From the NCBI RefSeq assembly GCF_042646165.1, contig NZ_JBHRTC010000013.1: a stretch of 64,000 bases of DNA. One strand, given 5' to 3'. Source of the stretch: Microbaculum marinum (GTDB lineage Bacteria; Pseudomonadota; Alphaproteobacteria; Rhizobiales; Tepidamorphaceae). The notes beneath the pieces were generated by a model. That model saw nothing but the letters and a program-made list of their open reading frames with translations, was not told where the DNA came from and made no database searches. Made by a program: the position numbers and the translations under genes. Positions 8,852 to 16,493 of the stretch are shown piece by piece. Numbering within the stretch: position 1 is the stretch's first letter; every line of letters starts with the position of its first letter.

Positions 8852-9782
8852 GCGTGGCGGCGCCATCAGGGCGGCGGTCTTCGTGGCGCTCGTCGTCGCG
8901 ATTGCGGCCGGCCTGTTCGCGGCCCTGGAAGTGGAGGTCCGCGAGGTCAACGTGATCAGGTCGAACGGGGCGGCCAGATACGTGAAGCAGGTGCTCTTCA
9001 AGCCGAACAGGCGGATCATCCTGGGCGATTCGCATTTCCTGCCGCTGGGCAGGCGCAAGGGATGGCTCAACCTGGCGCGCGCCGGAATGGCTCCCGGCGA
9101 AGCCGGACGCGTCGTCGCCGCCCGCCTGAAGTTCTTCAAGACCACGCGCATCCTGATCGAATCCGGTCCGCAGGTCCTGATGGCCGAGCGCCAGTTCGAG
9201 TACCGGAACCTGCCTCCCGAGTCGCTGGTGCGGCAGATCTTTCCCGCCCCCGTTGCGGTACTGGAACCGGCGATCCTGAACTCGATCTGGACGCAGTCGA
9301 CAAGAGCCGCTTCCGGCTTCGTCGGCAGCGCGGTCGCCGATGCGCATGCCGGCCCCGGCGGACAGCGACAGCGGCGCGCTGCGGGGCGGAAGACGGAGGG
9401 GGCGAGAAAACGCGTGCTCCGGCACAATCCGGTGCCGCGCTACGAGACCTCATACGCCTGGCGCCAGCACTGGGCGATGATCGGACGCCTGAGGGAGGCG
9501 GGCGTCGAAGTCTGTCTCGTCCAGACGCCGGTGACCGGCAAGTACCTGGACGTGGTCCGCGACCTGAACCGCGTCCGCTACTTTGCCGCTCTCGATGCGC
9601 TCGCTCAGGAGGCGTCGGACCGGGGCATCCGGTTCGTGCGCGCCGACCAGTTGGCCTCCGACTATCCAGACCAGCTGTTTCGCGACTACGACCATCTCGG
9701 CGCCAGGGGAGCGGACCTGTTCTGGCAGGACGTGCTCGGCGAATGCTTCCCCGGAAAATCGCGGCGCCGGTCCTCGTCGTGA
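8826..9782 (+). CDS. SGNH-like membrane-anchored protein, probable acetylation partner
   Basis: 318 aa with an N-terminal transmembrane anchor (about 15-37) and the rest outside the membrane. It has a GDSH block at residues 67-70 and a C-terminal DYDH motif at 287-290, the expected nucleophile and Asp/His blocks of SGNH hydrolases and AlgJ/AlgX-like acetyltransferases. A low-complexity Arg/Gly-rich stretch (about 178-200) interrupts the fold. It overlaps the MBOAT gene, so the two are translationally coupled, and the likely job is transferring the acyl group to the polysaccharide. The overall sequence is divergent and was recognised only by motifs and context. Confidence 0.65.
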   Translation: MNSSTSSSERGGAIRAAVFVALVVAIAAGLFAALEVEVREVNVIRSNGAARYVKQVLFKPNRRIILGDSHFLPLGRRKGWLNLARAGMAPGEAGRVVAARLKFFKTTRILIESGPQVLMAERQFEYRNLPPESLVRQIFPAPVAVLEPAILNSIWTQSTRAASGFVGSAVADAHAGPGGQRQRRAAGRKTEGARKRVLRHNPVPRYETSYAWRQHWAMIGRLREAGVEVCLVQTPVTGKYLDVVRDLNRVRYFAALDALAQEASDRGIRFVRADQLASDYPDQLFRDYDHLGARGADLFWQDVLGECFPGKSRRRSSS

Positions 9783-9817
9783 GCACGCGGTGCCGCCCGC
9801 GCCGCCGTCGCGCGATG

Positions 9818-9835
9818 TTTGACATATGCATCAAA
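9818..9835. promoter_or_regulatory. dyad TTTGA-N8-TCAAA, possible operator
   Basis: Inverted arms TTTGA (9818-9822) and TCAAA (9831-9835) flank a core that itself contains CATATG and ATGCAT. It is AT-rich in a GC-rich setting, just after the SGNH gene. It could be an operator or part of a promoter; no binding protein can be assigned. Confidence 0.3.
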
Positions 9836-10012
9836 TGGTTGTGTTCTGTATGCGCCGCCCGATCGGCGCGATGTGCCGCAACCGCGCCGCCGGGTGCGAA
9901 GCCGCCTTACGGCATGGCCCGGCGCGGCCGGGCGCGATGTTTGGAATCGCATCGAAAACACGACGCGCTGTGCGGCTGCCGGTAACGGACTATCCCGGTC
10001 TCCCGGGCGCAT

Positions 10013-10041
10013 TTGACACGAAAATTCAATGACTGCATACA
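10013..10041 (+). promoter_or_regulatory. possible sigma-70 promoter for the LuxR-type gene
   Basis: A perfect TTGACA at 10013-10018 is followed, after 17 bases, by CATACA at 10036-10041, a weak -10 element. This would leave a leader of about 145 bases before the ATG at 10195. The prediction rests on sequence only. Confidence 0.35.
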
Positions 10042-10194
10042 GGTCGATAGTATTGCGCTTGAAGGAAGATTCAGCCTCGGCACGCCCGAGGAGCGCGGAT
10101 CCGGTTTCCCTGTGATGGGACCAAATCCGCCGGAATGCGTTTGTGACTTCGGACGTATCGTCGCTCAAGCATTTGCCGGTTCGGGGGGTCGCCA

Positions 10195-11331
10195 ATGAAC
10201 GTGTTGTCTCAGTCGTCGGCAGATCGGGGACTGGTCGATGCGATCTACGATGCGGGCCTGAGCGTCGATTGCTGGCAAGGGGTGGTGAACGCCCTGGCCC
10301 AGCAATTCCCCGGCTCGAAGGTGGTTCTGTTCTCCGAGGACGTGCAGGGCCGGACCGGCATGGCCTTCGTGAACTGCGGCCTCAGCGATAGCGTCGTCGC
10401 CAAGTACGCCGCCCGCCTGTCCGGCATCAACCCGTGGGTGCCGGTGGCGGCACGGCTTCCCGCCCATGTCCCGCACGTCGCCGACGATGTGCTTCCCTCC
10501 AGCTCGTTCGCCAACACCGAGTTCTACGCCGAATACATTTCAGCGCAGGAGGGAGTGGAAAGCGCCACCTGGATAAAGCTGTACGACGACGAATCGAGGT
10601 TCGCGGCGCTGTATGTCCACTATCCCCGCTCGGCCGCCGACAACTACAACAAGGCGGTGCCGATCCTGCTGCGGGAGCTGACCCCGCTGTTTCGGCACGC
10701 CATCGAACTGAACCAGCGGATCTCCCGGCGGCCCTCCGAGGCCCTCCGCTCGATCATCGACGCGACCCGGGCGGCGACCTTCGTGATCGGTGCGGACGGG
10801 GCAGTCTGGCTGTGCAACAGGGCCGCCGAACTGGCGCTGGACAGTGGCCGGCTGGTCTCGATCGACGACAGCGGCTGCCTGGTTCTGAGCGACCCGGAGC
10901 CGCAGTCCCGCCTGCAGGCGCTGCGCGCGCAGTGGTGCCGCCGCCTTGCCGTTACCGACAATCTGGTCTCCGTGAAGCGGCCCGACGGCACCGCCGACGT
11001 GTGGACCTTCACGCCGTTCTGCGGCGCGCGCCATGCCCATACCGCGTGGCTGGACAGCGCCGCCCCGCTGCTCCTCGTCTCCCACGAGCGCCGCGAACGC
11101 GGCACCGTCATCAACATCGAGAAGCTTTCCAAGGTCTACAAGCTGACGCCGGCCGAGGCGCGGCTCGCCGGCCACATCGCCTCGGGCCGCGCCCTCCGTG
11201 AGGCCAGCGCGGAATACAAGATCGCCATCGGCACCGCCCGCAACCAGCTCAAGTCCGTCTTCAACAAGGTCGGCGTTCATCGCCAGAACGAGCTCGTCGC
11301 CCTGATCGCCGAGAAGTTCTCCGAGTTCTGA
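10195..11331 (+). CDS. LuxR-type helix-turn-helix transcriptional regulator
   Basis: 378 aa. The C-terminal 65 residues form a GerE/LuxR-type HTH: YKLTPAEARLAGHIASG followed by REASAEYKIAIGTARNQLKSVFNKVGVHRQNELVALI. The N-terminal 300 residues show no motif I recognise and may be a PAS-like or other sensor domain. ATG 10195 follows a G-rich stretch. The gene lies between the glycan genes and the RTX/type I secretion genes on the same strand, so it may control either. A perfect 18-bp palindrome downstream (11476-11493) is a candidate target, by inference only. Confidence 0.8.
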   Translation: MNVLSQSSADRGLVDAIYDAGLSVDCWQGVVNALAQQFPGSKVVLFSEDVQGRTGMAFVNCGLSDSVVAKYAARLSGINPWVPVAARLPAHVPHVADDVLPSSSFANTEFYAEYISAQEGVESATWIKLYDDESRFAALYVHYPRSAADNYNKAVPILLRELTPLFRHAIELNQRISRRPSEALRSIIDATRAATFVIGADGAVWLCNRAAELALDSGRLVSIDDSGCLVLSDPEPQSRLQALRAQWCRRLAVTDNLVSVKRPDGTADVWTFTPFCGARHAHTAWLDSAAPLLLVSHERRERGTVINIEKLSKVYKLTPAEARLAGHIASGRALREASAEYKIAIGTARNQLKSVFNKVGVHRQNELVALIAEKFSEF

Positions 11332-11475
11332 GCCCGCGCCCCGCGGAGGTTCCGGCAGGCCGTGCCGCCGCTGCCCGGAACCGTCCGCCTCGGTGCTGCG
11401 CCGCAAAATCGGGATCATCGGGCGTTTCCCCTCCGCTCCGCGGGCGCCTGCCTGCCTGCCAGGAAAATCGCTTCT

Positions 11476-11493
11476 CCGGCAAGGCCTTGCCGG
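11476..11493. promoter_or_regulatory. perfect 18-bp palindrome
   Basis: CCGGCAAGGCCTTGCCGG is a perfect dyad. As RNA it can form a 7-bp stem with a GGCC loop, so it may terminate the LuxR-type gene. As DNA it has the length and symmetry of LuxR-family boxes. The sequence cannot decide between these roles. Confidence 0.45.
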
Positions 11494-11603
11494 GTTGATC
11501 CGCCTCCAGATCGCGGTCGCCTGACCGTCCTTCCAGCCGTCCCGCTCATGCGAATTGCCCGCATTGCGGTGCCGAAGGAAATCCCAAAAAAAAGCACCTC
11601 ATG

Positions 11604-11618
11604 TGCCATTTGGGACAT
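11604..11618. promoter_or_regulatory. motif copy 1: TGCCATTTGGGACAT
   Basis: With its three upstream bases it forms an 18-bp imperfect palindrome of the form ATGTnCCAnnTGGnACAT. A 13-of-15 match recurs at 12598-12612, after the RTX gene and before the secretion genes. Repetition in two promoter-like gaps of one functional set suggests a shared regulatory site. Confidence 0.4.
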
Positions 11619-11694
11619 GAAGCTGCTGCGCCTACCGAGTAGGGTGCAGGCTCATTGTTTGATTTGTTGCTCAAGTTCGACGAAGGAGCGCGCC

Positions 11695-12501
11695 GTGGCT
11701 ACCATACTTGGAACTGACGCCAAGGAAGATTTGATTGGCACAAAGTACGACGACTACATCGATGCCGCAGGCGGTCGTGACCACGTCATAGGCGGTGACG
11801 GCAACGACACCATCTACGGCGGCGCCGGGTCCGACACCATCGAGGGCGGCAACGGCAACGACTGGATCAGCGGCGGCAACGGCAACGACAAGATCGACGC
11901 CGGTGACGGCAACGACTTCGTTCTCGGCGGCGGCGGCAACGACTCCATCGACGCGGGTGCCGGCGACGACAAGATCAAGGCCGGCTTCGGCGACGACACG
12001 GTGGCCGGCGGCAACGGCAACGACACCATTCTCGGTGCCGCAGGCGACGATTCGCTGGCGGGTGCTCGCGGCGACGACCTGCTCAAGGGCGGCAACGGCA
12101 ACGACACGATCGACGGTGGCGCCGGCAACGACACGCTGATCGGCGGCAACGGCAACGACGACCTGTTCGGCGGTGACGGCAACGACTCGATCATCGGCGG
12201 CAGCGGCGACGACACGCTCTTCGGCGGCACGGGTGCCGACACCCTCGTCGGCGGCAGCGGCTCCGACACCTTCGTCATCGGCCCGGACGACTCGATCGAT
12301 CTGATCGCCGACTTCGACGCCAACGAAGACGTGGTCGACGTTTCCGGCACTGGCGTGACGAGCATCGACGACATCAACTACCAGGTCGTCGGCGACAGCA
12401 CGATCGTGACGCTTCCGGACGGCACGCAGTTCGTCATGGCCGACGTCGATCTCAACGATCTGCCCCCGGGCGTGACGCTCGAAGACATCTTCGAATTCTG
12501 A
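11695..12501 (+). CDS. RTX (hemolysin-type calcium-binding repeat) secreted protein
   Basis: 268 aa from GTG 11695, chosen because GAAGGAG lies just upstream and the upstream in-frame sequence looks non-coding. Residues 33-194 are 18 uninterrupted nonapeptides of the GGxGxDxUx type, which fold into a calcium-bound parallel beta-roll. The C-terminus (IADFDANEDVVDVSG... ending LEDIFEF) looks like a type I secretion signal. There is no catalytic domain, so the protein is almost entirely beta-roll. A type I ABC transporter and HlyD adaptor follow downstream and are the likely exporter. A structural, matrix or adhesive role at the surface fits the neighbouring glycan genes but is inference. Confidence 0.9.
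   Translation: MATILGTDAKEDLIGTKYDDYIDAAGGRDHVIGGDGNDTIYGGAGSDTIEGGNGNDWISGGNGNDKIDAGDGNDFVLGGGGNDSIDAGAGDDKIKAGFGDDTVAGGNGNDTILGAAGDDSLAGARGDDLLKGGNGNDTIDGGAGNDTLIGGNGNDDLFGGDGNDSIIGGSGDDTLFGGTGADTLVGGSGSDTFVIGPDDSIDLIADFDANEDVVDVSGTGVTSIDDINYQVVGDSTIVTLPDGTQFVMADVDLNDLPPGVTLEDIFEF
11791..12276 (+). repeat. tandem 27-bp coding repeats (18 RTX nonapeptides)
   Basis: Eighteen consecutive 27-base units encode the calcium-binding nonapeptides of the RTX protein. Units are degenerate at DNA level; most carry GGCAACGGCAACGAC-like or GGCGACGAC-like cores. Such arrays can expand or contract by recombination. Confidence 0.9.
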
Positions 12502-12528
12502 GACTGATCCGATCTCGGGATTGTGTTT

Positions 12529-12552
12529 ACGGGCCGCAGCGATGCGGCCCGT
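12529..12552 (+). terminator. hairpin terminator after the RTX gene
   Basis: Perfect 9-bp stem ACGGGCCGC/GCGGCCCGT with an AGCGAT loop, 28 bases after the RTX stop codon. There is no long T tract. It may terminate transcription or stabilise the abundant cargo mRNA relative to the exporter. Confidence 0.65.
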
Positions 12553-12597
12553 TGCATATGTGAACTGCCCCGCCGCGAATGGCCCCTCAGGGGATAT

Positions 12598-12612
12598 TGC
12601 CGTTTGGGGCAT
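12598..12612. promoter_or_regulatory. motif copy 2: TGCCGTTTGGGGCAT
   Basis: Matches copy 1 (11604-11618) at 13 of 15 positions; both are preceded by a GCmCCTCA element, at slightly different spacing. It lies after the RTX terminator and before the exporter, where a promoter for the ABC gene would be expected. Confidence 0.4.
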
Positions 12613-12655
12613 TCACGGAAATAATGACGACCGTTCAAGGGGAATCGTATGTCCT

Positions 12656-12683
12656 GGGGCTGTGGGCGTTCCACAGCGGCCCC
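12656..12683. other. hairpin-forming sequence upstream of the exporter
   Basis: CTGTGG and CCACAG pair around a GCGTT loop and are extended by GGGG/CCCC with a small bulge. It lies about 360 bases before the ABC transporter start. It could be a regulatory structure in the leader; no T tract supports termination. Confidence 0.3.
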
Positions 12684-12891
12684 TCGCGATATGATTCGCT
12701 GAAAGCGGTTCGGAGCAGAACGGATCGAGCCGAGGCGGCATTTGGAGCCAGGTGCAGGCGAGCGGGAGTTCGGATGAGGGTTCCGGCGTTCGCCGGTAAG
12801 CCCCCACCCCGGAACGGTTTGCCGGCGGCGACAGGCGAAGCCGGTCGCGTTTCGGCCGATGCCGGAGCCGATCCCGTTTCCGGATCGCTTC

Positions 12892-12936
12892 GCCGATCGC
12901 GAACGGGCCGATCGCAAACGGGCCGATCGCAAATGG
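12892..12936. repeat. three tandem 15-bp repeats
   Basis: Units GCCGATCGCGAACGG, GCCGATCGCAAACGG and GCCGATCGCAAATGG are contiguous; the last two differ at one base. GATCGC-type cores also occur just upstream. They sit about 110 bases before the exporter start and may be an iterated protein-binding array or a slippage product. Confidence 0.7.
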
Positions 12937-13045
12937 AATGATTTCCATCTTGCTCTGAACCGCACTAGGATCGAGACAAGAAAACATCGTATGAGAGGCG
13001 TCGGGGAGCGGGTTCTCTTTCCAACAGTCAGGTAGGCGACCGACC

Positions 13046-14755
13046 GTGTTTCTCTCCAGCTCCGATCCGGACATCAAAGCGGCGATCCGAAGCTGTCGTT
13101 TCCATATCGGATACGCGGCGGTGTTCAACACCCTCGTCAATCTGCTGCTCCTCGCCTTTCCCCTGTACATGATCAACGTGTTCACGCGCGTGCTCGATTC
13201 GCGCAGCAACGAGACGCTGATCGTGTTGTTCGCGGGCTTTGCGATCGTCTTTATCTTCCGCGGCTTCTTCGAAATGCTGGAAGACGCCCTGATGCGTCGC
13301 GTCAGTCGGCGAATCGACGGGCGGCTGAGCGAAAGGCTCGTGCAGGCGCTGTTCCGCCAGAAGGCCTCGGGCGAGGGGTCGCCCGGCGGCGCCCAGGCGC
13401 TCCGCGATCTCGACGCCTACCGCCAGTTCGTCAGCCAGAGCGCCATCAAGGCGACCCTGGAGGCGCCGTGGGCGGGTCTGTTTATCGGCGTCCTGTTCAT
13501 TCTCAATCCGCTGGTGGGCATCGTGGCCTTCTTCTCGGTCCTGGTGATGGTCGTCATCGAGATCATCAAGGTCGCCTCCGTGCGCGGCAGCACGGATTCG
13601 ACGACCAGGTCCTCGCTTGCCTCCTATTCGACGCTCGACCTGTATCTGCAGAGCGCCGAAGCCGTGGTCGGCCAGGGAATGCTGCGCCGGATCATCGGAC
13701 GGTGGCGGAAGATCCATGATGCCGCGCTGTCCTCGCAGATGCAGGCCTCGGGACGCGCCGAGACGATCGGCACCAGCGCGGGGGTGATCCAGTACCTGTT
13801 CCTGGGCATCGTGATCGCCGTAGCCGCGGCCGAGATCATCAACGGCGAGGCGCCGCCGGCCATCCTCTTTGCCACGATGATCCTGTTCCGGTTCGCCATG
13901 CGCCCGGTCCAGAAGGTTATCAGCGCCTGGAGCCAGTACGTGCCGGTTCGTCAGGGCCTGGCCAGAATCGAGCAGACGCTGGCCTCGGTTCCGCCAATGC
14001 AGGAGAAGATGCCTGTGCCCAAGCCGGCGGGCATCCTGACGGTGAAGGGGCTGATCTACGTTCCCAAGGGATCTCAGAAGCCGATCCTCCGCAACATCAA
14101 CTTCGGCGTCGAGGCCGGACGCTCGGTCGGCATCGTCGGCCTGGCGGGATCCGGCAAGACGACGCTGGTGCGGGTCATCACCGGGTGCGTGAAGCCCTCC
14201 GCGGGGCAGGTGCGGCTCGACGGCAACGACGTGTGGTCGTGGGCGCAATCGGGCGAGCGTTGGTACATCGGCTATCTTCCGCAGAACGTGCAGATCCTGC
14301 CGGCGTCGGTGGCCGACAACATCAGTCATTTCGGCGAGTTCGACGAGGAAGCCGTTGTCGATGCCGCCCGCATGGCGGGCGCCCACGAGATGATCCTGCG
14401 GCTGCCGATGGGCTACGACACGCTGATCGGGCCCGGCGGGCATCCGGTGTCCGGCGGGCAGCGCCAGCTGATCGGCCTCGCCCGGGCCGTCGTCGGCTCA
14501 CCCTCGATGGTGGTGCTGGACGAGCCGAACTCGAACCTCGATGGACCGGGTGAGGATGCGCTGATGCGGTGCGTCGCATCGCTCAAGGCCAGTGGCGTCA
14601 CGGTGGTGATGGTCTCGCACAGGGCAAGCCTCATTCGCCAGCTCGACAAGACGGTTCTGCTGAAGGAAGGCCAGATGGTTGGCTTCGGCGAGACAGAGGA
14701 AGTATACGCGCAGCTGGGGCGTCCGGTACTCGTGAAGAAGAAAGATGCAGGTTAA
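13046..14755 (+). CDS. type I secretion ABC transporter/permease (PrtD family)
   Basis: 569 aa from GTG 13046. An N-terminal membrane domain (about 20-320) is followed by an ATPase domain with Walker A GLAGSGKT (365-372), signature VSGGQ (468-472) and Walker B MVVLDEP (488-494). The peptidase-like N-terminal domain of HlyB/LapB exporters is absent, as expected for PrtD-type exporters of RTX proteins. It overlaps the HlyD-type adaptor by 11 bases. Its likely cargo is the RTX protein encoded just upstream. No TolC-type outer-membrane gene is in the window. Confidence 0.92.
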   Translation: MFLSSSDPDIKAAIRSCRFHIGYAAVFNTLVNLLLLAFPLYMINVFTRVLDSRSNETLIVLFAGFAIVFIFRGFFEMLEDALMRRVSRRIDGRLSERLVQALFRQKASGEGSPGGAQALRDLDAYRQFVSQSAIKATLEAPWAGLFIGVLFILNPLVGIVAFFSVLVMVVIEIIKVASVRGSTDSTTRSSLASYSTLDLYLQSAEAVVGQGMLRRIIGRWRKIHDAALSSQMQASGRAETIGTSAGVIQYLFLGIVIAVAAAEIINGEAPPAILFATMILFRFAMRPVQKVISAWSQYVPVRQGLARIEQTLASVPPMQEKMPVPKPAGILTVKGLIYVPKGSQKPILRNINFGVEAGRSVGIVGLAGSGKTTLVRVITGCVKPSAGQVRLDGNDVWSWAQSGERWYIGYLPQNVQILPASVADNISHFGEFDEEAVVDAARMAGAHEMILRLPMGYDTLIGPGGHPVSGGQRQLIGLARAVVGSPSMVVLDEPNSNLDGPGEDALMRCVASLKASGVTVVMVSHRASLIRQLDKTVLLKEGQMVGFGETEEVYAQLGRPVLVKKKDAG

Positions 14756-16109
14756 GCGAAGGAAGCGCGCTCGCGCGCTCGACAGGCCGACTATCGACCT
14801 CAGCGTCGAGAAGACGACGAAATCCGACGACGGAGTCGGACGGATCGCGCTCTACGGCGGCCTGACGGCTCTGTCGTTTCTGATGGCCATCGTCATCTGG
14901 GCCTCGACCATGCACGTCGCCAGCGCGTCCGTTGCAAGCGGCAGGGTCACCGTCGAGGGTAGCCGCAAGGCCATCCAGCATCGCGATGGCGGGCCCGTCG
15001 AATCGGTCCTGGTCCACGAGGGCGAGAAGGTCTCGAAGGGCCAGCCGCTGGTTGTCCTGGACCTCTCCGACGAACGCGCCCAGGAGTCCGTCTATTCTGG
15101 CCTCAGGATCCAGTACCTGGCTCGCGTGGCACGGCTGGAAGCCGAGGCCGCCGAACGGGAGACGGTGGAATTCCCTGCCGCGTTGGTCGATTCGGTCGAC
15201 GATGATCCGCGGATCGCGGCGATGATGCAGCAGGAGAAGGATATCTTCCACTCCAAGCTGGGCGCGCATGAGGGCAAGATCTCCCTTCTGCAGCAGCAGA
15301 TCGAGGGCGCCAAGAGCCAGATTGCCGCCCTCAACGGCAGCATGGATGCGACCCAGCGACAGCTCGAGCTGATCAAGGACGAAATCACCGAGATCCAGCC
15401 GCTCGTCGAGAAGGGTCTGATCACCCGGCCGCGCATCCTGGCGCTGGCACGGACCGAGGCCGAACTCGAATCGACCATCGAGCAGGTCAACGCGTCGCTC
15501 TCCGAACAGAAGAGCATGATAGACCAGGCGACCATCAGTATCGCCCAGCTGAACAAGGACCGGCTCGAGACGACGAACAAGGAGCTGGGAGAGGCAAGGG
15601 CGCAGCTGTCCGACGTGGAGCCCAAGCTGAAGGCGATCCGCGAGCGGCTGGCGAGGGGCACGCTCGTCGCTCCGGTGGACGGGTATATCTACAACCTGAC
15701 GGTCTTCGGCCCCGGCGCCGCAATCGTTCCCGGGCAGACTGTGATGGAAATCGTTCCCAGCGACGTCGATCTCGTTCTGTCGGTGGAGATTCCGGTCAAC
15801 AGCATCGACGACGTGCGGCCGGGGCAGACCGTGATCGTCCACCTGCTGGCCTATCAGCAGCGCTACCAGTTCCAGATCTACGGCACCCTGAAATCGATCT
15901 CCTCCGATGAGATGGAAGATCCGGATCGGCAATGGAAATATTACCGCGGCACCGTTACGGTCGACCCCGAGGATGTGGCCAGGAACGGGGCGGAGCTGAT
16001 TCCGGGCATGCCGGTAACGACGATGATTCGCACCGGCGACCGGACGATCATGGCGTATCTTCTCGATCCGCTGACCAGGATGTATGAATTCGCGTTTCGT
16101 GAAAGTTGA
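14745..16109 (+). CDS. HlyD/PrtE-family periplasmic adaptor of type I secretion
   Basis: 454 aa with a basic cytoplasmic N-terminus, one transmembrane helix (about 34-56), split lipoyl-like halves, a long coiled-coil hairpin (about 110-290) and a C-terminal beta region. Signatures are VASGRVTVEG, HRDGGPVESVLVHEGEKVSKGQPLV and RGTLVAPVDGYIYNL, followed by PGQTVMEIVPSD. It bridges the inner-membrane ABC exporter to an outer-membrane channel. It is translationally coupled to the ABC gene through an overlap. The length is normal for the family. Confidence 0.93.
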   Translation: MQVKRRKRARALDRPTIDLSVEKTTKSDDGVGRIALYGGLTALSFLMAIVIWASTMHVASASVASGRVTVEGSRKAIQHRDGGPVESVLVHEGEKVSKGQPLVVLDLSDERAQESVYSGLRIQYLARVARLEAEAAERETVEFPAALVDSVDDDPRIAAMMQQEKDIFHSKLGAHEGKISLLQQQIEGAKSQIAALNGSMDATQRQLELIKDEITEIQPLVEKGLITRPRILALARTEAELESTIEQVNASLSEQKSMIDQATISIAQLNKDRLETTNKELGEARAQLSDVEPKLKAIRERLARGTLVAPVDGYIYNLTVFGPGAAIVPGQTVMEIVPSDVDLVLSVEIPVNSIDDVRPGQTVIVHLLAYQQRYQFQIYGTLKSISSDEMEDPDRQWKYYRGTVTVDPEDVARNGAELIPGMPVTTMIRTGDRTIMAYLLDPLTRMYEFAFRES

Positions 16110-16129
16110 ACACAGGGAAGGTTCGTTAA

Positions 16130-16390
16130 ATGGCATCAGGACGTTTGGGCTCACTCTCCTCGCAGCTGGATTCGGGGCCGGTTTCCAGGGCGATCGAACT
16201 GGTTGGCGACAGCCCGGAATTGGTGGCCCTCGCCCTCCTGCGGCAGATCGCGCACATCGAGGGCAAGTCCACCGCCGCGGTCGATCGCAAGTGGATTCTC
16301 GAGACCTACAGCGAGTGCCTGGACGTCGTGCGCGGGGGTGACGCCGATGGCGGCTCCGGCAGGGCGGCGAAGGGGCGTGCGGCGAAATAG
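16130..16390 (+). CDS. small protein of unknown function in the secretion operon
   Basis: 86 aa, starting at ATG 16130 with GGAAGG-like purines upstream, 20 bases after the HlyD gene. It is soluble and mostly helical by composition, with the segment SRAIELVGDSPELVALALLRQIAHIEGK in the middle and a Gly/Ala/Lys-rich tail. I do not recognise the family. The spacing supports cotranscription with the exporter, so an accessory role in secretion or glycan export is possible, but no function can be read from the sequence. Confidence 0.6.
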   Translation: MASGRLGSLSSQLDSGPVSRAIELVGDSPELVALALLRQIAHIEGKSTAAVDRKWILETYSECLDVVRGGDADGGSGRAAKGRAAK

Positions 16391-16493
16391 CAGTCGCCGC
16401 AGGCTTCATGCCCGGCATTGGCTGGCGATCGGCACGTCCGGCGCCTGATGTTCCGGGCAGCGAGACGAATCTGAAACCATCGGCCGCGCAAAA

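Larger units (their letters stand above)
9783..10194. other. 412-bp intergenic region before the LuxR-type gene
   Basis: No convincing gene was seen. A short frame at 9826-10032 begins with ATG but has Arg/Ala-rich content typical of chance frames. The region holds a TTTGA/TCAAA dyad at 9818-9835 and a sigma-70-like promoter at 10013-10041, listed separately. The rest shows nothing recognisable. Confidence 0.5.
11332..11694. other. 363-bp intergenic region upstream of the RTX gene
   Basis: No gene was seen. The region contains the perfect palindrome at 11476-11493, an A-rich tract near 11585-11592, a dyad-like motif at 11604-11618 that recurs after the RTX gene, and a purine-rich ribosome-binding site (GAAGGAG) about 7 bases before the GTG start. 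It presumably carries the RTX promoter. Confidence 0.6.
12502..13045. other. 544-bp intergenic region between the RTX gene and its exporter
   Basis: No convincing gene was seen. The region contains, in order, a strong hairpin (12529-12552), a CCCCTcAGGGG dyad near 12582-12592, the second copy of the TGCCRTTTGGGRCAT motif, another hairpin (12656-12683) and a triple 15-bp tandem repeat (12892-12936). The exporter gene probably has its own promoter here. Confidence 0.6.

Noticed and set aside
9826..10032. A 68-codon frame in the gap before the LuxR-type gene
   Set aside because: Arg/Ala-rich composition, no ribosome-binding site and no recognisable motif.
11362..11694. In-frame 5' extension of the RTX gene
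   Set aside because: Pro/Arg-rich text without RTX or signal features, containing the palindromes; GTG 11695 has a good ribosome-binding site.
11791..12276. Regular 27-bp repeats considered as a CRISPR array
   Set aside because: They are coding repeats of RTX nonapeptides with no spacers; no cas gene is near.
12892..12936. 15-bp tandem repeats considered as a CRISPR array or origin iterons
   Set aside because: Units are contiguous without spacers, and there is no replication-initiator or cas gene.
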